Assembly (NCBI GenBank): GCA_032622095.1
Contig: CP136068.1
Coordinates: 156,761,151-156,825,150, forward strand
Source: Siphonodentalium dalli
Lineage: Eukaryota > Mollusca > Scaphopoda > Gadilida > Siphonodentaliidae
Direction of reading: 5' to 3'
Length of the DNA stretch: 64,000 nt
This document shows, piece by piece, positions 1 to 10,357 of this stretch. Below the pieces are notes generated by a model. The model saw nothing but the letters and a program-made list of their open reading frames with translations, ran no database searches and was not told the origin of the DNA. How positions within the stretch are numbered: position 1 is the first letter of the stretch; every line of letters starts with the position of its first letter. Position numbers and translations under genes: made by a program.

Positions 1-1560
1 ACCAAAATCAAAACATAGGTTAGCGGGCGCAAGCCCTAGACGACTCCTTGGGCGCTGATGAATGTCCTCAGTCGGTGTAGATACGCTTGTCGTGGCCGTA
101 GTATAAGTCATCGAATAATTATCTCCTACAAACCTAACTAACACTCATTGTATACCGGCATTCGCCAAATATTGATAACATGTCCACCATAATATATTGA
201 CTAACACCAAAATCAAAACATAGGTTAACGGGCTCACGCCCTAGATGGCTCCTTGGGCGCTGATGAATGTCCTCGGGCGGCAATATACGCTTGTCGTGCC
301 GTAATAACACTACTAAATTGACAACACTTCCTTTACAGAAATTGTGTATATATATACAATATTTTTACAAAATCTATTAAAAACAAACCAAAAAAAATCA
401 AAAACCAAAAAAAATATTCACTGTATATATATATACATTCACATATACCATTGTCTACCATCGTTCATATTTATATCAACCAATAAACTACAACAAGAAC
501 ATGTAGATGATTTCACTTACGCCCGCGCCCTGGGAACCCACACAAATTGGGGGAAAAACGCAATCATTTCTATAACAGGCACTACCCGCCACCCGTATAA
601 TTACAAATTCACTTTCAGAAGCAAGCGCTCATGTCATATACATTCCACTCACCTAACACCAACCAAGCGGGATCCGGCTTGAAAACCGACCCAGCACTAG
701 CTTGGGGTGGGGTGCAGGAACTACAGACCCACAAGTGGTCATAGCTCTCAACGAGTTAGGAGCGGCATATACCAAAATATGCTCGTCCCGCTTGCCGCTC
801 TGACATTTCTTCGGGAGCAGGACGGCTCTCGACTCAAGAACACTCGGACATGTACTAAATGTATACATAATTTTAACAAAATAAAGAAATTACCAAAAAA
901 ATAAAATATAAAACCAAAATAAATCTATTGAATGTAATCATATATATCTCTGTACAAAACCATTCACATATATCGTCAACTATTAAAGTCTATCTTGTAC
1001 ATTATCAATCAGATTTACCTCATTTATCGAAACCCAAATAACTCTGCACATAAAATTGTCAGAGTCTTCACTTACGCCCGTGCTATGGAATGTAGGGCGG
1101 TCCATACAGAAACAACGAAATAACCAAAACATACTGTCTCTGCGCATTTGGCTATAGCAGAATCGCGGTATGATGGCGCATTGAATCACATTGAATCACA
1201 CGCTCTGCCTTGCGGTTGTTTTTTTAAATAACTAACAAACTAACACTATTTTAAATTATAACACGGGCCCCGTTCCTTTTTCAGCGCACCATATGACACG
1301 CTCAGCCATATATTAAAGGGACCCACCGGGACACCCCTCACACCCCATATTAAAGCTCGTGGGCTCTTCCCCAAATAATCCATCCAAATTAATTCAATCA
1401 AAGAGATAACATTAATTCAATTGTGTTCGCTTTTGCCGTGTTCAGACATGACGATTTTCTGTGTGCTATATCTCCAACGTCAACAAACCGTGCGGTGAAG
1501 GAGAAGATCACTCGATCTTTTCGACCATCCCGGGCGCGAATCTACTCACTCACAGCATTA
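1..1560. repeat. Duplicated retroelement 3' UTR and flank, copy 1
   Basis: This segment matches 29773-31360 almost throughout: the 'aaaacataggttagcggg' box, a stretch with ATATAT runs, the 'cttacgcccgcgccctggga' block, a T-rich/A-rich patch, and a block around 1300-1540 with 'aagggacccaccggg' and 'gaaggagaagatcactcgat'. In the second copy the left part directly follows the end of a Jockey-like ORF2 at 29710, so the left part is read as that family's 3' UTR. Similarity stops near 1550, where copy 2 runs on towards a new ORF1. No convincing protein is encoded here. The ORF over 1423-1695 lies partly in this repeated block and partly beyond it. The exact boundaries are uncertain. Confidence 0.75.
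3..330 (+). repeat. Dimeric structured 3' UTR box of the Jockey-like LINE family
   Basis: Two adjacent variants of one box begin near 3 and 207 with 'accaaaatcaaaacatagg'. Each continues with a GGGC-loop-GCCC hairpin whose loop differs (GCAA in the first, TCAC in the second), then 'ccttgggcgctgatgaatgt' and a second possible stem. Further copies lie at 29775, 29946 and, in a different LINE lineage, 54828. Stem conserved with loop variable suggests an RNA fold, perhaps the signal recognised by the element's reverse transcriptase. Confidence 0.6.
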
Positions 1561-2574
1561 AACATTCTCTTCGCCGTTAAACATTCATTCGATCACGAAA
1601 TCAGGACATACCGGTATAACAAAAAACATGAATCCCGAGGAAATTTAGATCGACGAATCTCAAAGACAGGTAAGTCAGTTATGCCAATTAATTGAAATAG
1701 GGGGTACTGGGCAATTTGATAATAGACACCTTTTGTCTAATGAACTCCGACAGATAAGAATTAAGATTAGGATAATATACACTACAATTTGTGGTCGTTT
1801 TTTCCGATTTCAACACATACACCATTTTGCATTAAGTTCGCGATCGTTATTCATCTCCTCGTTGTCGGAGATAGCTGATGTTATTACCCTAAATCTTGAT
1901 CACAATGTGGCCTTATTTTTTTATCTAGTATTTGTAGTGGCAATCATTTCATTCGTCGTCGTGAAAACACGAGAATCTTGTTGAACACAAGTCGCTAAGC
2001 GTAACGACGAATAAGCCATGCACGGTTCACATGCAGGAAGTCGCCAGCTGCAATGACACCAACAACTAAATAACACAATAGATGGACATAACAGTTTGAA
2101 GCGTATAACCATGTACTGTCCGTGGTAAAATTAAAAGTCTCACTGAAAGTGACAAAAGTGGACAAAACAGAACCATGCATACCATGGTATACGATTTCTT
2201 AATTCTTATTGTAGTTCATTATGCGAATGGTATCAAAGGGTGAATGGTGGCGATCAGGGTATACTTATTGCCAATCTATATTGGCAACACACAGTGTCGT
2301 TCTAATATATTTGTGTAAACAATATTTATTTTAAAAAAATCAAACATTTTAAACACAATACACATATAGATACATTGATATTTAGAAAGAGGATTGAACA
2401 TGTGCTATTGTGGTCTGATATTCAATAAAGAATTTTCACCAGAATTGGTCATATCGGACGAACTATTTCTTTGTCGAAACCTATTCTGATTTATGCATTT
2501 TCGCTGTAAATTCTTTACATTTCAAATTGAGTTGGGGAGCAGTTCATTAATCATTTCCGTTATTTTAATTTCAG
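1561..2574 (+). other. No gene resolved; isolated donor-like site at 1670
   Basis: A consensus donor (CAG|GTAAGT) occurs at 1670-1675. The upstream text reads ATG-AAT-CCC-GAG-GAA-ATT-TAG in one frame and is open in another, and neither joins convincingly to the exon at 2575. Small ORFs between 1733 and 2180 have low-complexity hydrophobic translations and no recognisable motif. The donor could be real but unpaired, or chance. Confidence 0.3.
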
Positions 2575-2799
2575 AATGATACCTCATCTGAGCCTGAGTG
2601 GGATGAAACCGCAACTGGCTCCCTGGATGTGAGCGAGTTAGTGGAGTTGCTATGGCAAGGGACCAACCAAGAAAGGCCAACCCACTCCACTCCAGTGAAA
2701 ATTGAAAATCAGCTTCAGGAGGGATATTTAACGCCGCCACCAAAGCCACCACCCATGCATTTGTCGCCAATCAACAAGACGTACGGCAGACATGCATAA
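2575..2799 (+). CDS. Candidate 3'-terminal exon of an unidentified host gene
   Basis: A pyrimidine-rich acceptor ending in TTTTAATTTCAG sits at 2563-2574. From 2575 the plus strand is open for 74 codons to a TAA at 2797-2799. The peptide is acidic at its start (DTSSEPEWDE), has a leucine-rich stretch (DVSELVELLWQG), then a VKIE tetrapeptide that fits the sumoylation consensus (hydrophobic-K-x-E), and a proline run (TPPPKPPPMHLSP) near the C terminus. The composition is that of a regulatory-protein tail rather than a retroelement. No similar stretch occurs elsewhere in the window. Two AATAAA hexamers follow within 260 nt. Upstream exons were not found, so the gene family is unknown. A minus-strand ORF over the same bases is judged a shadow. 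Confidence 0.45.
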   Translation, partial: NDTSSEPEWDETATGSLDVSELVELLWQGTNQERPTHSTPVKIENQLQEGYLTPPPKPPPMHLSPINKTYGRHA

Positions 2800-3022
2800 T
2801 TGACTCCATCTTTCAACCAACACCGAGAGCCCCATATATGACCATCTACACGAGAGAGGCTGAATTTATATTTGTATATGTGCGCCGATGTAAACATATG
2901 TATATATATTTCCTAATATAATATATCGTCTTATCCTTTTAATTTGTTATGTGTCCCTCCCTCTGCTAATTGCGGGTTCGTGTGGTAACCGTGCATGTAC
3001 ATGCAGTAGACAACACAGTCTA

Positions 3023-3054
3023 AATAAAATTAAGTCATGCTTCATTTCAATAAA
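3023..3054 (+). promoter_or_regulatory. Two poly(A) signals after the candidate terminal exon
   Basis: AATAAA is present at 3023-3028 and 3049-3054, about 225-255 nt after the stop at 2799, a plausible 3' UTR length. The hexamers are seen directly; their use is inferred. Confidence 0.4.
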
Positions 3055-4001
3055 CTTACATTCAGATGAAAGTAACAGTCTGGATATTTGTTCAAGTTAA
3101 ATTATACTCGAATAGAGAACCCATTAATCGTTCATCTTAAGTATATCCTTCCGAAAAATCTTCCCATTTATTTCCATTCGTTCCCATTGGTCATTGCATA
3201 AACACACACACATACATACATATATCATTCTTTTGTCTTTTTGATGACGTAATTTTCTAAAGAATGCCCCAAAATTTCAAACAAAAGAAATTTCCCTTAT
3301 AGCGACGAAATTTACATTTTTCATTATTTTTTCAAGAATTTATCGTCCGCAAATGGCGGTTGCGCATGACTATTACTTTCATTTTACTGATATCCGCGTT
3401 ATTTCGTAATTATTGCAGTTTACGAAATAACGCAAATCTCCGAAATGCCCCGTAAATCGCATGATTTTTATATCTATCTACCGGTATAGATTTAACACTT
3501 TTATATATATATTGAAACATTTTTTTTTAATTCTTTCAATAATATAAGATAAACCAAGTTACGACAATGGGAGAACATTTTGGAATCTTGAAACTGCAAA
3601 ATAACTCGCAAATACGGGCGTCTATTTATAAACAAATACTATACATTAGGGAGTATATATTTAACAGGCCATCGACAAGAATTGGGAAACATTGGGGGAT
3701 TTTTTTTTTTTTTTTTAACCTGAGAAAGACCTCTAGATCATAAAACCTGCAAAATCTTATGATCTAGAGGTCTAACTCCAGGCACATTCAAGCGTCGATA
3801 TTTTATTGATTTAGCTGTTTCTGTCTGACTACCGGGGGAGGGGGGGGGGGGGGGGGGGGGGGGGGTCAGCATACAGCCAAGAAGAGAGGATGGAAAGTCA
3901 TAGAAAAATATCTTATTGGCCAGTTCGAAAATCCCAGAGAGCAATGCTTTAAAACATACAAAAATAATGTCCCTCTCATTCTGGCCAATGCATTTATCGT
4001 T
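3055..4001. other. AT-rich spacer with a hairpin and a G-run
   Basis: No gene is seen. The stretch has short CA/TA runs (about 3204-3226), a T-run near 3702-3717, a perfect 17-bp inverted repeat (3727-3743 with 3757-3773, 13-nt loop), and 25 consecutive G at 3841-3865. Confidence 0.6.
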
Positions 4002-6364
4002 TTGCTAGAAGTTAAGCATTTAAATGTTATTAAGGCTGAACTGAAACGACTGGAAAAAATCACAACCAGAGAGGCATCAGAAGTACAAGATAGGTGTCAA
4101 ATAAGTGTCGAGGCTTCCAAAAGAAAGTTAATTTATTCATCCGATATTGAGAAGGGTGGCAAAATATCCAAACATACAACAGGATCAGATGAGAAAGAGG
4201 ATGTTGTTGCGCATACGAAATGCATTGTTGAATCAGATGACACGGATACTAAAATAAGGCAGATATCTGAACTTTTGAAATCGGTCATAGTGGACAAAAG
4301 GAAAGGAGACACATTACTTGATCGCTTCTTCCAGTCTGAGGGACCAGCATATTACAATGTGACCCCTAAACAAATTGTTCACAGAGGAAAATTTTAAAGG
4401 TGTCCGGTTAACCGATCAGTTACGAAAGATCCTACCTGGTGTAATCCCTTCACGTAGGGTCACAGCAACGACCCGGAAGGATTATGTGGCAGAATTAAAA
4501 AAAATTTTGTTGCCCCAACGGACTTCGACAGGATGGCGAATAGATGTAGGAAGGTTGACAGACCTACTCATATTCAGTTGTTTCCATTGTTCAGTCTCGG
4601 CCAAACATTGAATATGCGTCTATATGGAGATGCACGGGAAATAGGAGGTCGCTCGTCGACGTACTTTGCAATAAGTCCAATTGATAATGATCTGCACTTT
4701 AAAGGTGAAAAATTTCAAAGTTCAAGCTTGGTTTTCCCCATTGCAATGTTTTATGAGAGTGACTCACGTTATGATCTTGAGGAGAATGTTGGTCATTTAG
4801 ACAATGAGCTTAACAAGCTAATGGTGCGAGAAAAAAGATAACTTTTATTTGACAGGAGATGATGTTTTTTCAAAATGTGCTAGACGCAAAGGGTGAACTT
4901 GGCCCACTGAAAGATGAAGGATGGAATTTATATACAAAGATTAATAAGGAGCACAGAAAGTTAATCGATCCTGAGTCTGGGTTCCGGACCAAACTGAACA
5001 TGAAAATTGATCGGAAACACTGAGATTCATTGGTGGCAAATTGTGTTCTGCCTCTTGCATGGATTGGCCCGTGTTGTAGAGAAATTTTTAAATTTAGAGG
5101 TAGAGTTTTTAACGAAGGCAATATTTTGAAAGGCATGAAGCAAGATGGCGACACATACATAACTGAGAAATTGTTGAATTTGGAGACGAGTATCTCAAAA
5201 AGAGGTGTCAGATCAGGCAATTTAAGTTGGGCTATGACAGACAGGGGAAATTACAACCCGTCAAACTCAATAAAGACCATGCATTTATAATTATTTGTCC
5301 TGGTGATAGATTTGGAAAAGCTCTCTGTTCTTAAGGACGTCACAAGTAACAGAGTTTTCCCCAATAGCATATCAAGTGACATGGCAAGAAGTATGAACTT
5401 GGAAGAGACATATACTGACTTTACGTTGGCAAATGAAATTTTTACCCATTTTTATGAGATGATATCTATACTAAAGAAAGACCCAGAGCCAATACTGAAG
5501 GAAGGGAGAATGCCCAATTCAGAAGATAAACATTCATATCTGAAACATGCTGAATGTTTTTACCAATTGTTTATCTTAACCCTTTACCAAACAGAACGGC
5601 CCTGTGCCAATGCATTCTCTTATATATGCGAGTCGACCATAGGTCGCCTCGCATATATAAGAGAATGCATTGGCTTAACAAATTAAAAATTATAAAATTG
5701 TTTTTTTTAGGCCAATGCATTCTCTTATATATGCGAGGCGACCTATGGTCGACTCGCATATATAAAAGAATGCATTGGCACAGGGCATAACTAACCATCA
5801 CAATGTGGTCAATGAGCCGGTTCCAATGATATCCATATTTGTATGGTTTTATTGAGACAGACCCAAGAAAATTTAGGCTGTTGCAGCTTTATTTGGCCGG
5901 TTTGTTGGGTAAAGGGTTAAGATAATGGTTATGCTCAACTGACACCATATATGATGAAGTTTATTGACACTGCTCCCATATTGATGAATAATTTACCATT
6001 CTCCATGGCTAGGTTCCAAGCAGAGGCTGGTGAACATGCAAATTATAGGCATCAGAGTTTTTTCTACGGAAATACAACAAGGCATTGCGGTCGCATTACA
6101 TCGAGAGATGACCCGATGTGGTAAATTCTGACAAATAACTTTAAGCAATTGATGCTACAAATTGAAACCAGTGATGATCCTGATGTGGTCAATGAATTCC
6201 AAAGGTTCCGCGAGGCACATGAGTCCGCCACAAAAATACAGAAGTATTATAGGCGGCATCTCTTCGTAAAGCGATTAAAATTTGACCCCAAAAGAGCTCT
6301 GAAAGAGAATGCATCAATAGAAAAGACGGTCGTTCTTGATCCTCCAAGGTCTGAGAAAGTGCTA
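4002..6364 (+). pseudogene. Broken gene of unrecognised family with a C-terminal IQ-like motif, split by a MITE
   Basis: Overlapping plus-strand pieces can be followed across several frames: 4002-4394 (KAELKRLEKITTREASEVQD, then a charged region), 4375-4608 (around GWRIDVGRLTDLL), 4533-4838 (RLYGDAREIGGRSSTYFAIS and VFPIAMFYE), 5030-5290, 5303-5575, and after the MITE 5930-6123 (FSMARFQAEAGEHANYRHQS, then TTRHCG). The last piece, 6149-6364, carries ESATKIQKYYRRHLFVKR, which resembles a calmodulin-binding IQ motif. At least five frame changes or stops separate the pieces, so it is not functional. The even composition and lack of splice-like gaps suggest one formerly continuous reading frame of roughly 700 residues. 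I do not recognise the family; a domesticated or transposon-encoded protein is possible. Confidence 0.5.
5576..5920. mobile_element. TTAA-flanked palindromic MITE, copy 1
   Basis: TTAA at 5576-5579 and 5917-5920 bracket a 337-bp element. It starts CCCTTTACCAAACAG and ends TTGTTGGGTAAAGGG, so the outer ~13 bp form terminal inverted repeats. TTAA target duplication with CCC/GGG ends is characteristic of the piggyBac superfamily. Inside are two 69-bp hairpins (5606-5674 and 5711-5779) in opposite orientation. The insertion interrupts the unknown gene after residues YQLFIL. It has no coding capacity and must have been mobilised in trans. Confidence 0.8.
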
Positions 6365-6439
6365 TAAAAGGCTGGCACAAATCAATCTAATGCCTCGACA
6401 GACAGCCACCGTGACAGGACATCCAATTAAGCTGCATTT

Positions 6440-8172
6440 CTTCGCATGTTGGATCTGAGGACTGTTTCTTTCACCTTCGCCCCTCTCCGGGGTGTTTGTT
6501 TTGTTTCGTGCTACGGATTCGTCGAGGATTCCGACCTGGATTCGTGTGATTCTGTTTTGTTCGTTCTTTACCAGATAAGTGTATCATGTATTTCTTTTTT
6601 GTTCTGTGATGAATAACGTCACTAAAGATGGCCGTGTGGCCGGGGTCAGGCTCCAGCCCCCCGACCCACCTCTTATCCGCATTACGCCTACCCAACTTAA
6701 AGAGCTCACTGCTATGGATCCGCGAGATCCCTACAACGTTTGCTATTCTGGTGACGCCCTGTTTCCGGACGTCAAAGCTGAACTTCTCGCCTGTACGGCC
6801 AGTGTTGGGGTCAGGGGGCCGAACCCCGGTAGACTGACCCCTGAGATTTTGGCAGGAAAAGTTTTAAGTGCAATGCCGGATGCCTCCCTCATCTCAATTT
6901 ATCGAGGGCAGAATGTCAGAGACTGGAACTTAGTGTTCGAGTCGGCGGAGGCGGTTCAGCGTTACTACAGTCTCCAAGAGTCTCGCCCTTTCGACGATGA
7001 ACTGTATATTGGCCAGACGGGGCTGACAAAACGTCCCCGGACGGTCAGAGTGAACTGGGTGCCGTACCACGTACCTCACCTGGCGGTGGTGTCCCGCCTC
7101 ACGGAGTACGGATCAGTGACGTACATCGAATACGACACGTTTTCGAATGGCGACCTCATTATCGCTACTGGGAAGCGGTTAGTAAAAATGGACATGTCCG
7201 TCGAGGACTTTCGAGAGTTTCCTGACTTTCTTCTTATTGACGGCCATAAGTGCCTAGTCACCGTAGTGGGCAGGCCGCCCATTTGCCTTCGCTGTATGGA
7301 GAGGGGCCACGTTCGGGCTCAGTGCCCTCAGGGCGCACCCGGTTCCTACGCCCAGGCGGCCGCTCGTGATTCCGCTTCAAACGACCGGCGTGGCACGCAG
7401 AGTTCTCGTTCCAAAGATTCCCCCGGAGATATTTCACCCGTTAATACCACGAAGGACGCGGGACCGCGTATTCAGGAGGTTAATGGATCTGCTCCCCTGG
7501 GGGAGGATGCTGTGCCCCCCCCACCCCGGAGGTCGGGATTCCTGATAGCGTGAATGTTTTGGATGTGAACGTGACCCCCCCTGCGAGCATGGCAGAGCAG
7601 ATGGACTCTGGCGCTCTCACGGGGGGCGAGTGTTCGGGTATTTCAGTTATTCCGGAGACTCCTGCATCTCCCGAGGGGATGGATTCGGCCCCATCCACGG
7701 CTACACGGAAGCGGGCACACGACGGAGAGGGGGACGACGACACGGGCCGCGGTAAGGTCATTCCCGTCCTCGCGGAGATCCTCTCAGACAGTTCCGACGT
7801 GGAATCCGAAGTCGATGTGGAAGGGTCGGATGTCGACCCCGGTTAACTTTGCATATGTGACCTATTATGTACTTTACAAAATTAATTCCGACCTGGACAT
7901 GTCTCCGATTATCCTATATTCTTCCTTTCCGGCAAGCGACCCTGGCTACGACCCTGGACTACGAGATTGCCCATTTTTTCCAACCAAAGCTTGACACGCA
8001 GTGTCCAGCTGTCGGAGTAGTGTTTCGTCTTGTATTTTTAGATTTCCTTTCATTGACATGGCTTCATCGCCGCCCGCGCTGGTCGCGGTCTGCTTTGAGG
8101 TCATTTCAATTATCCATTCTTTGTTGTGACCTCGCTCATATTAGGTATATTTCTGGACCTATCGAACAATAG
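6440..8172 (+). mobile_element. 3'-truncated Tx1/L1-like LINE, copy A
   Basis: This segment carries an ORF1 homologous to that of the complete element at 16070-21897, followed by the same inter-ORF spacer: 'gacctggacatgtctccgat' near 7890 matches the text near 17577, and 'cgctggtcgcgg' near 8077 matches 17755. Similarity is lost around 8170, before ORF2 would begin, so the element is cut at its 3' side. LINE copies normally lose their 5' end, so a later deletion is more likely than incomplete reverse transcription. The left limit is approximate, because the 5' leader differs from that of the complete copy. Confidence 0.7.
6609..7846 (+). pseudogene. LINE ORF1 (gag-like, single CCHC knuckle), copy A
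   Basis: The start at 6609 (MNNVTKDGRVAGV) is chosen because the two other copies begin with the same kind of text (SHDQNVTKDGLVAGV at 16224). Residues from about 20 to 215 form the conserved domain, including VRGPNPGRLTPEI, DLYIGQTGL-like and RPRTVRVNW motifs. A zinc knuckle follows as CLRCMERGHVRAQC (C-x2-C-x4-H-x4-C) near 7287-7328. After this comes a Ser/Pro-rich linker. The frame ends at 7551-7553, but the neighbouring frame continues (7550-7846) with RKRAHDGEGDDD and an acidic tail, as in the complete copy; a run of C near 7514-7521 is the probable slip point. ORF1 proteins of this kind bind the element's RNA and act as chaperones. The copy is close to intact apart from that shift. Confidence 0.8.
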
Positions 8173-8434
8173 TTTGTCCAGTCGCTGTACATTCTTCCCA
8201 GATGAGCCGATCAAAAAATCCCTAAATAGCCCCGGACGAGTCGGCCATATTAACTATCTGTCATCTGCCTATTTGTTTTTGCAGAAACATTTTTATGCAC
8301 GGTTATATGCATCATATTGAAGTCTTAACAATAGTGCATCATATAGACAAGAGGCTTAAGATTTTGCACCAGAAACCGTTAACACGACCAATCAATCATG
8401 CTGTCGATTAAAGAAGGTATTGAACGCTTTGATG
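8173..8434. other. Spacer without a recognised feature
   Basis: AT-rich sequence between the truncated LINE and the first minisatellite. No coding or repeat signal is seen. Confidence 0.5.
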
Positions 8435-8620
8435 TGTCATCCACAGGCAGATTAAGTGTGCTATGTAACTCAGTCTCGTTGCTGAATAACGCTCTGATGT
8501 ACGTGTCGTCCACAGGCAGATTAAGGGAGATAACCCAGTCTGGTTGCTGAATAAGGCTCTATGTATGTGTCGTCCACAGGCAGATTAAGGGAGATAACCC
8601 AGCCTGGTTGTCACTAGCAG
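8435..8620. repeat. Minisatellite, about 64-69 bp unit, three copies
   Basis: The anchor 'ccacaggcagattaag' recurs at 8441, 8510 and 8574, each followed by 'agataacccagtctggttgc' or a variant. Copies 2 and 3 are nearly identical. Confidence 0.85.
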
Positions 8621-8714
8621 ACACTCTATACACAGTCTTAATCATGCTGCTTCTAATGTTGTGGGATGTCATTTGAAAAACTTACCATATTTAAAGCACA
8701 CTGAAACATTTCAC

Positions 8715-8935
8715 AATACTTCACGTTTATATAATTCTAATGTTCCCCACAATACTTTCACGTTTATATAATTCTAATGTTCCCCACAATACTTCACGTT
8801 TATATAATTCTAATGTTCCCCACAATACTTCACATTTATATAATTCTAATGTTCCCCACAATACTTCACATGTATATAATTCTAATGTTCCCCACAATAC
8901 TTCACGTTTATATAATTCTAATGTTCCTAACATTC
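8715..8935. repeat. Minisatellite, 36 bp unit, six copies
   Basis: The unit contains 'cacgtttatataattctaat' followed by 'gttccccacaatactt'. It repeats six times with a few substitutions and one one-base difference in the first unit. Because 36 is a multiple of three, long repetitive ORFs run through it on both strands; they are artefacts of the array. Confidence 0.9.
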
Positions 8936-9106
8936 AACAATATCCTTTTAACTCTTTCAGTGCCAGGGGCCGATCTCATCGGCCCTAATTTACGGTCTGT
9001 AGAGTGCCAGGGCCGATAAAATCGGCCCTAAACAAAAAATGGCATACAATTTAAAGTTACGGCTTACTTCCATCAATCAGACCTCCCTGACATTTCAAGA
9101 ATTACC

Positions 9107-9622
9107 ATGCCGCTATGTGACAAGTTAATTACCCCCATTAAAGATAGATCAATGACTTCCGACTTAATTACCCCCATTAAAGATAGATCAATGACTTCCG
9201 ACTTAATTACCCCCATTAATGATAGATCAATGACTTCCGACTTAATTACCCCCATTAAAGATAGATCAATGACTTCCGACTTAATTACCCCCATTAAAGA
9301 TAGATCAATGACTTCCGACGATGGCGAGTTTGAAGTGATAACTAACAAAAAGAGAAACAAACGGAAACATAGCCCAGCTGATTCCTCCTCTTCAACTCCA
9401 AAACAAAGCAGACAGAGACTCAACTCAGAAACTAGCCCCCCTAAAGTACAAAGTACCTCAGACAGAACAGAAAACACTAAACCCAACAACAACAACAAAA
9501 GACTGGCAACTCTATTTGCTAAACAATCCCTTCGCATTGCATGGCATACTAAAGATCCACTTTATTATCATTGCTTAATTGCAAAGTCATATATTGTTGA
9601 TAAAAAATCGTTTTTACATTGA
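9107..9622 (+). CDS. 171-residue ORF with five 13-residue repeats, unknown function
   Basis: The ORF opens with ATG at 9107. Residues 6-72 are five near-identical copies of LITPIKDRSMTSD encoded by a 39-bp minisatellite. A basic and polar region follows (TNKKRNKRKHSPADSSSSTP, then QSRQR and an Asn run), resembling a nuclear-localisation-rich tail, and the frame ends at 9622. It lies inside the TTAA-flanked element. It could be the remnant of an element-encoded protein whose repeat expanded, or an ORF kept open only because the repeat length is a multiple of three. Expression is not supported by any promoter signal. It contains no recognisable domain. Confidence 0.3.
   Translation: MPLCDKLITPIKDRSMTSDLITPIKDRSMTSDLITPINDRSMTSDLITPIKDRSMTSDLITPIKDRSMTSDDGEFEVITNKKRNKRKHSPADSSSSTPKQSRQRLNSETSPPKVQSTSDRTENTKPNNNNKRLATLFAKQSLRIAWHTKDPLYYHCLIAKSYIVDKKSFLH
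9125..9319. repeat. Minisatellite, 39 bp unit, five copies
   Basis: The unit 'ttaattacccccattaaaga' plus 'tagatcaatgacttccgac' is repeated five times with a single substitution (aaagat to aatgat in the third copy), so the expansion is recent. Confidence 0.92.
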
Positions 9623-9893
9623 TAATATGCTCCATCGAGTACTCGCCACCGAAAATAATGCATTTATTGAAGCGAAATAACAATGTCGTAAGATATATTG
9701 CCAGTTACTTTCAATACCGGGTAATTGACTAAGGCATTCCTACAAGATATTTTCAGTATATGACGAGGCAAGATAATTTGAAGGTATACAATTGTTTAAC
9801 TGTGCTTTCATTATAAACGAAAACTATTAATGGTATGTCAAGATGTAGGAAATTTTCTTCCAGGTGGAAGATGTGTGGACTCTAGATGGTTTG

Positions 9894-10003
9894 AATCACC
9901 ACATGCCAGTGAGTTATGTGGACCACCACATGCCAGCGAGTTATGTGGACCACCACATGCCAGTGAGTTATGTGGACCACCACATGCCAGTGAGTTATGT
10001 GGA
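9894..10003. repeat. Minisatellite, 27 bp unit, four copies
   Basis: The unit is 'caccacatgccagtgagtta' plus 'tgtggac'; copy 2 has one change (agtg to agcg). In one frame it codes for HHMPVSYVD repeats. It is the third minisatellite within 1.3 kb, all with periods divisible by three (36, 39, 27). Confidence 0.9.
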
Positions 10004-10357
10004 CAACTACTTCATTTCTTGCTTAGATTTGAAGACCATTGATTTGAACTGGACAGCGAAGGAAGACGAATTTATGGGAAAATGTGGATTTCAGAAAGAT
10101 CCAGGGTGGTTGAATGATAATGTGAGTAAATTAACAATATTCAATTGTAGTAACCTTATCATGTTGTCCAGATATTCATTCATAATACTGATGTGTTGAC
10201 TGAGTTCTATTATTGCACATTTTATCCAGATTGTCACAAGTTAGTCTATTTTCAGTGCTTGTCCCCGGAAAAATTAATTATGGGGGGGGGGGGGGGACTT
10301 TTGGAATTATCTACATCCGTCTGTGTCCATTACAAATTGTAGGTAATTTTGGGTTAG

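Noticed and set aside
242-300. CTGATGA in the 3' UTR box as a hammerhead ribozyme core
   Set aside because: The required GAAA after stem II and a cleavage-site stem are absent in every copy of the box.
1423-1695. 90-codon ORF as a coding first exon spliced at 1670
   Set aside because: Its first half lies in the retroelement-derived duplicate, and its frame does not join the exon at 2575.
3841-3865. G-run as a functional G-quadruplex or regulatory site
   Set aside because: Long pure homopolymers here and at 55646 may be collapsed or expanded in assembly, and no context supports a role.
5571-5801. ORFs across the hairpins of the palindromic MITEs (also near 10370, 29216, 43437, 58102)
   Set aside because: The same peptide appears on both strands because the DNA is palindromic; it is not a conserved protein.
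8715-8935. Long ORFs on both strands through the 36-bp array
   Set aside because: They stay open only because the period is a multiple of three and the unit lacks stops; no start context or domain supports them.
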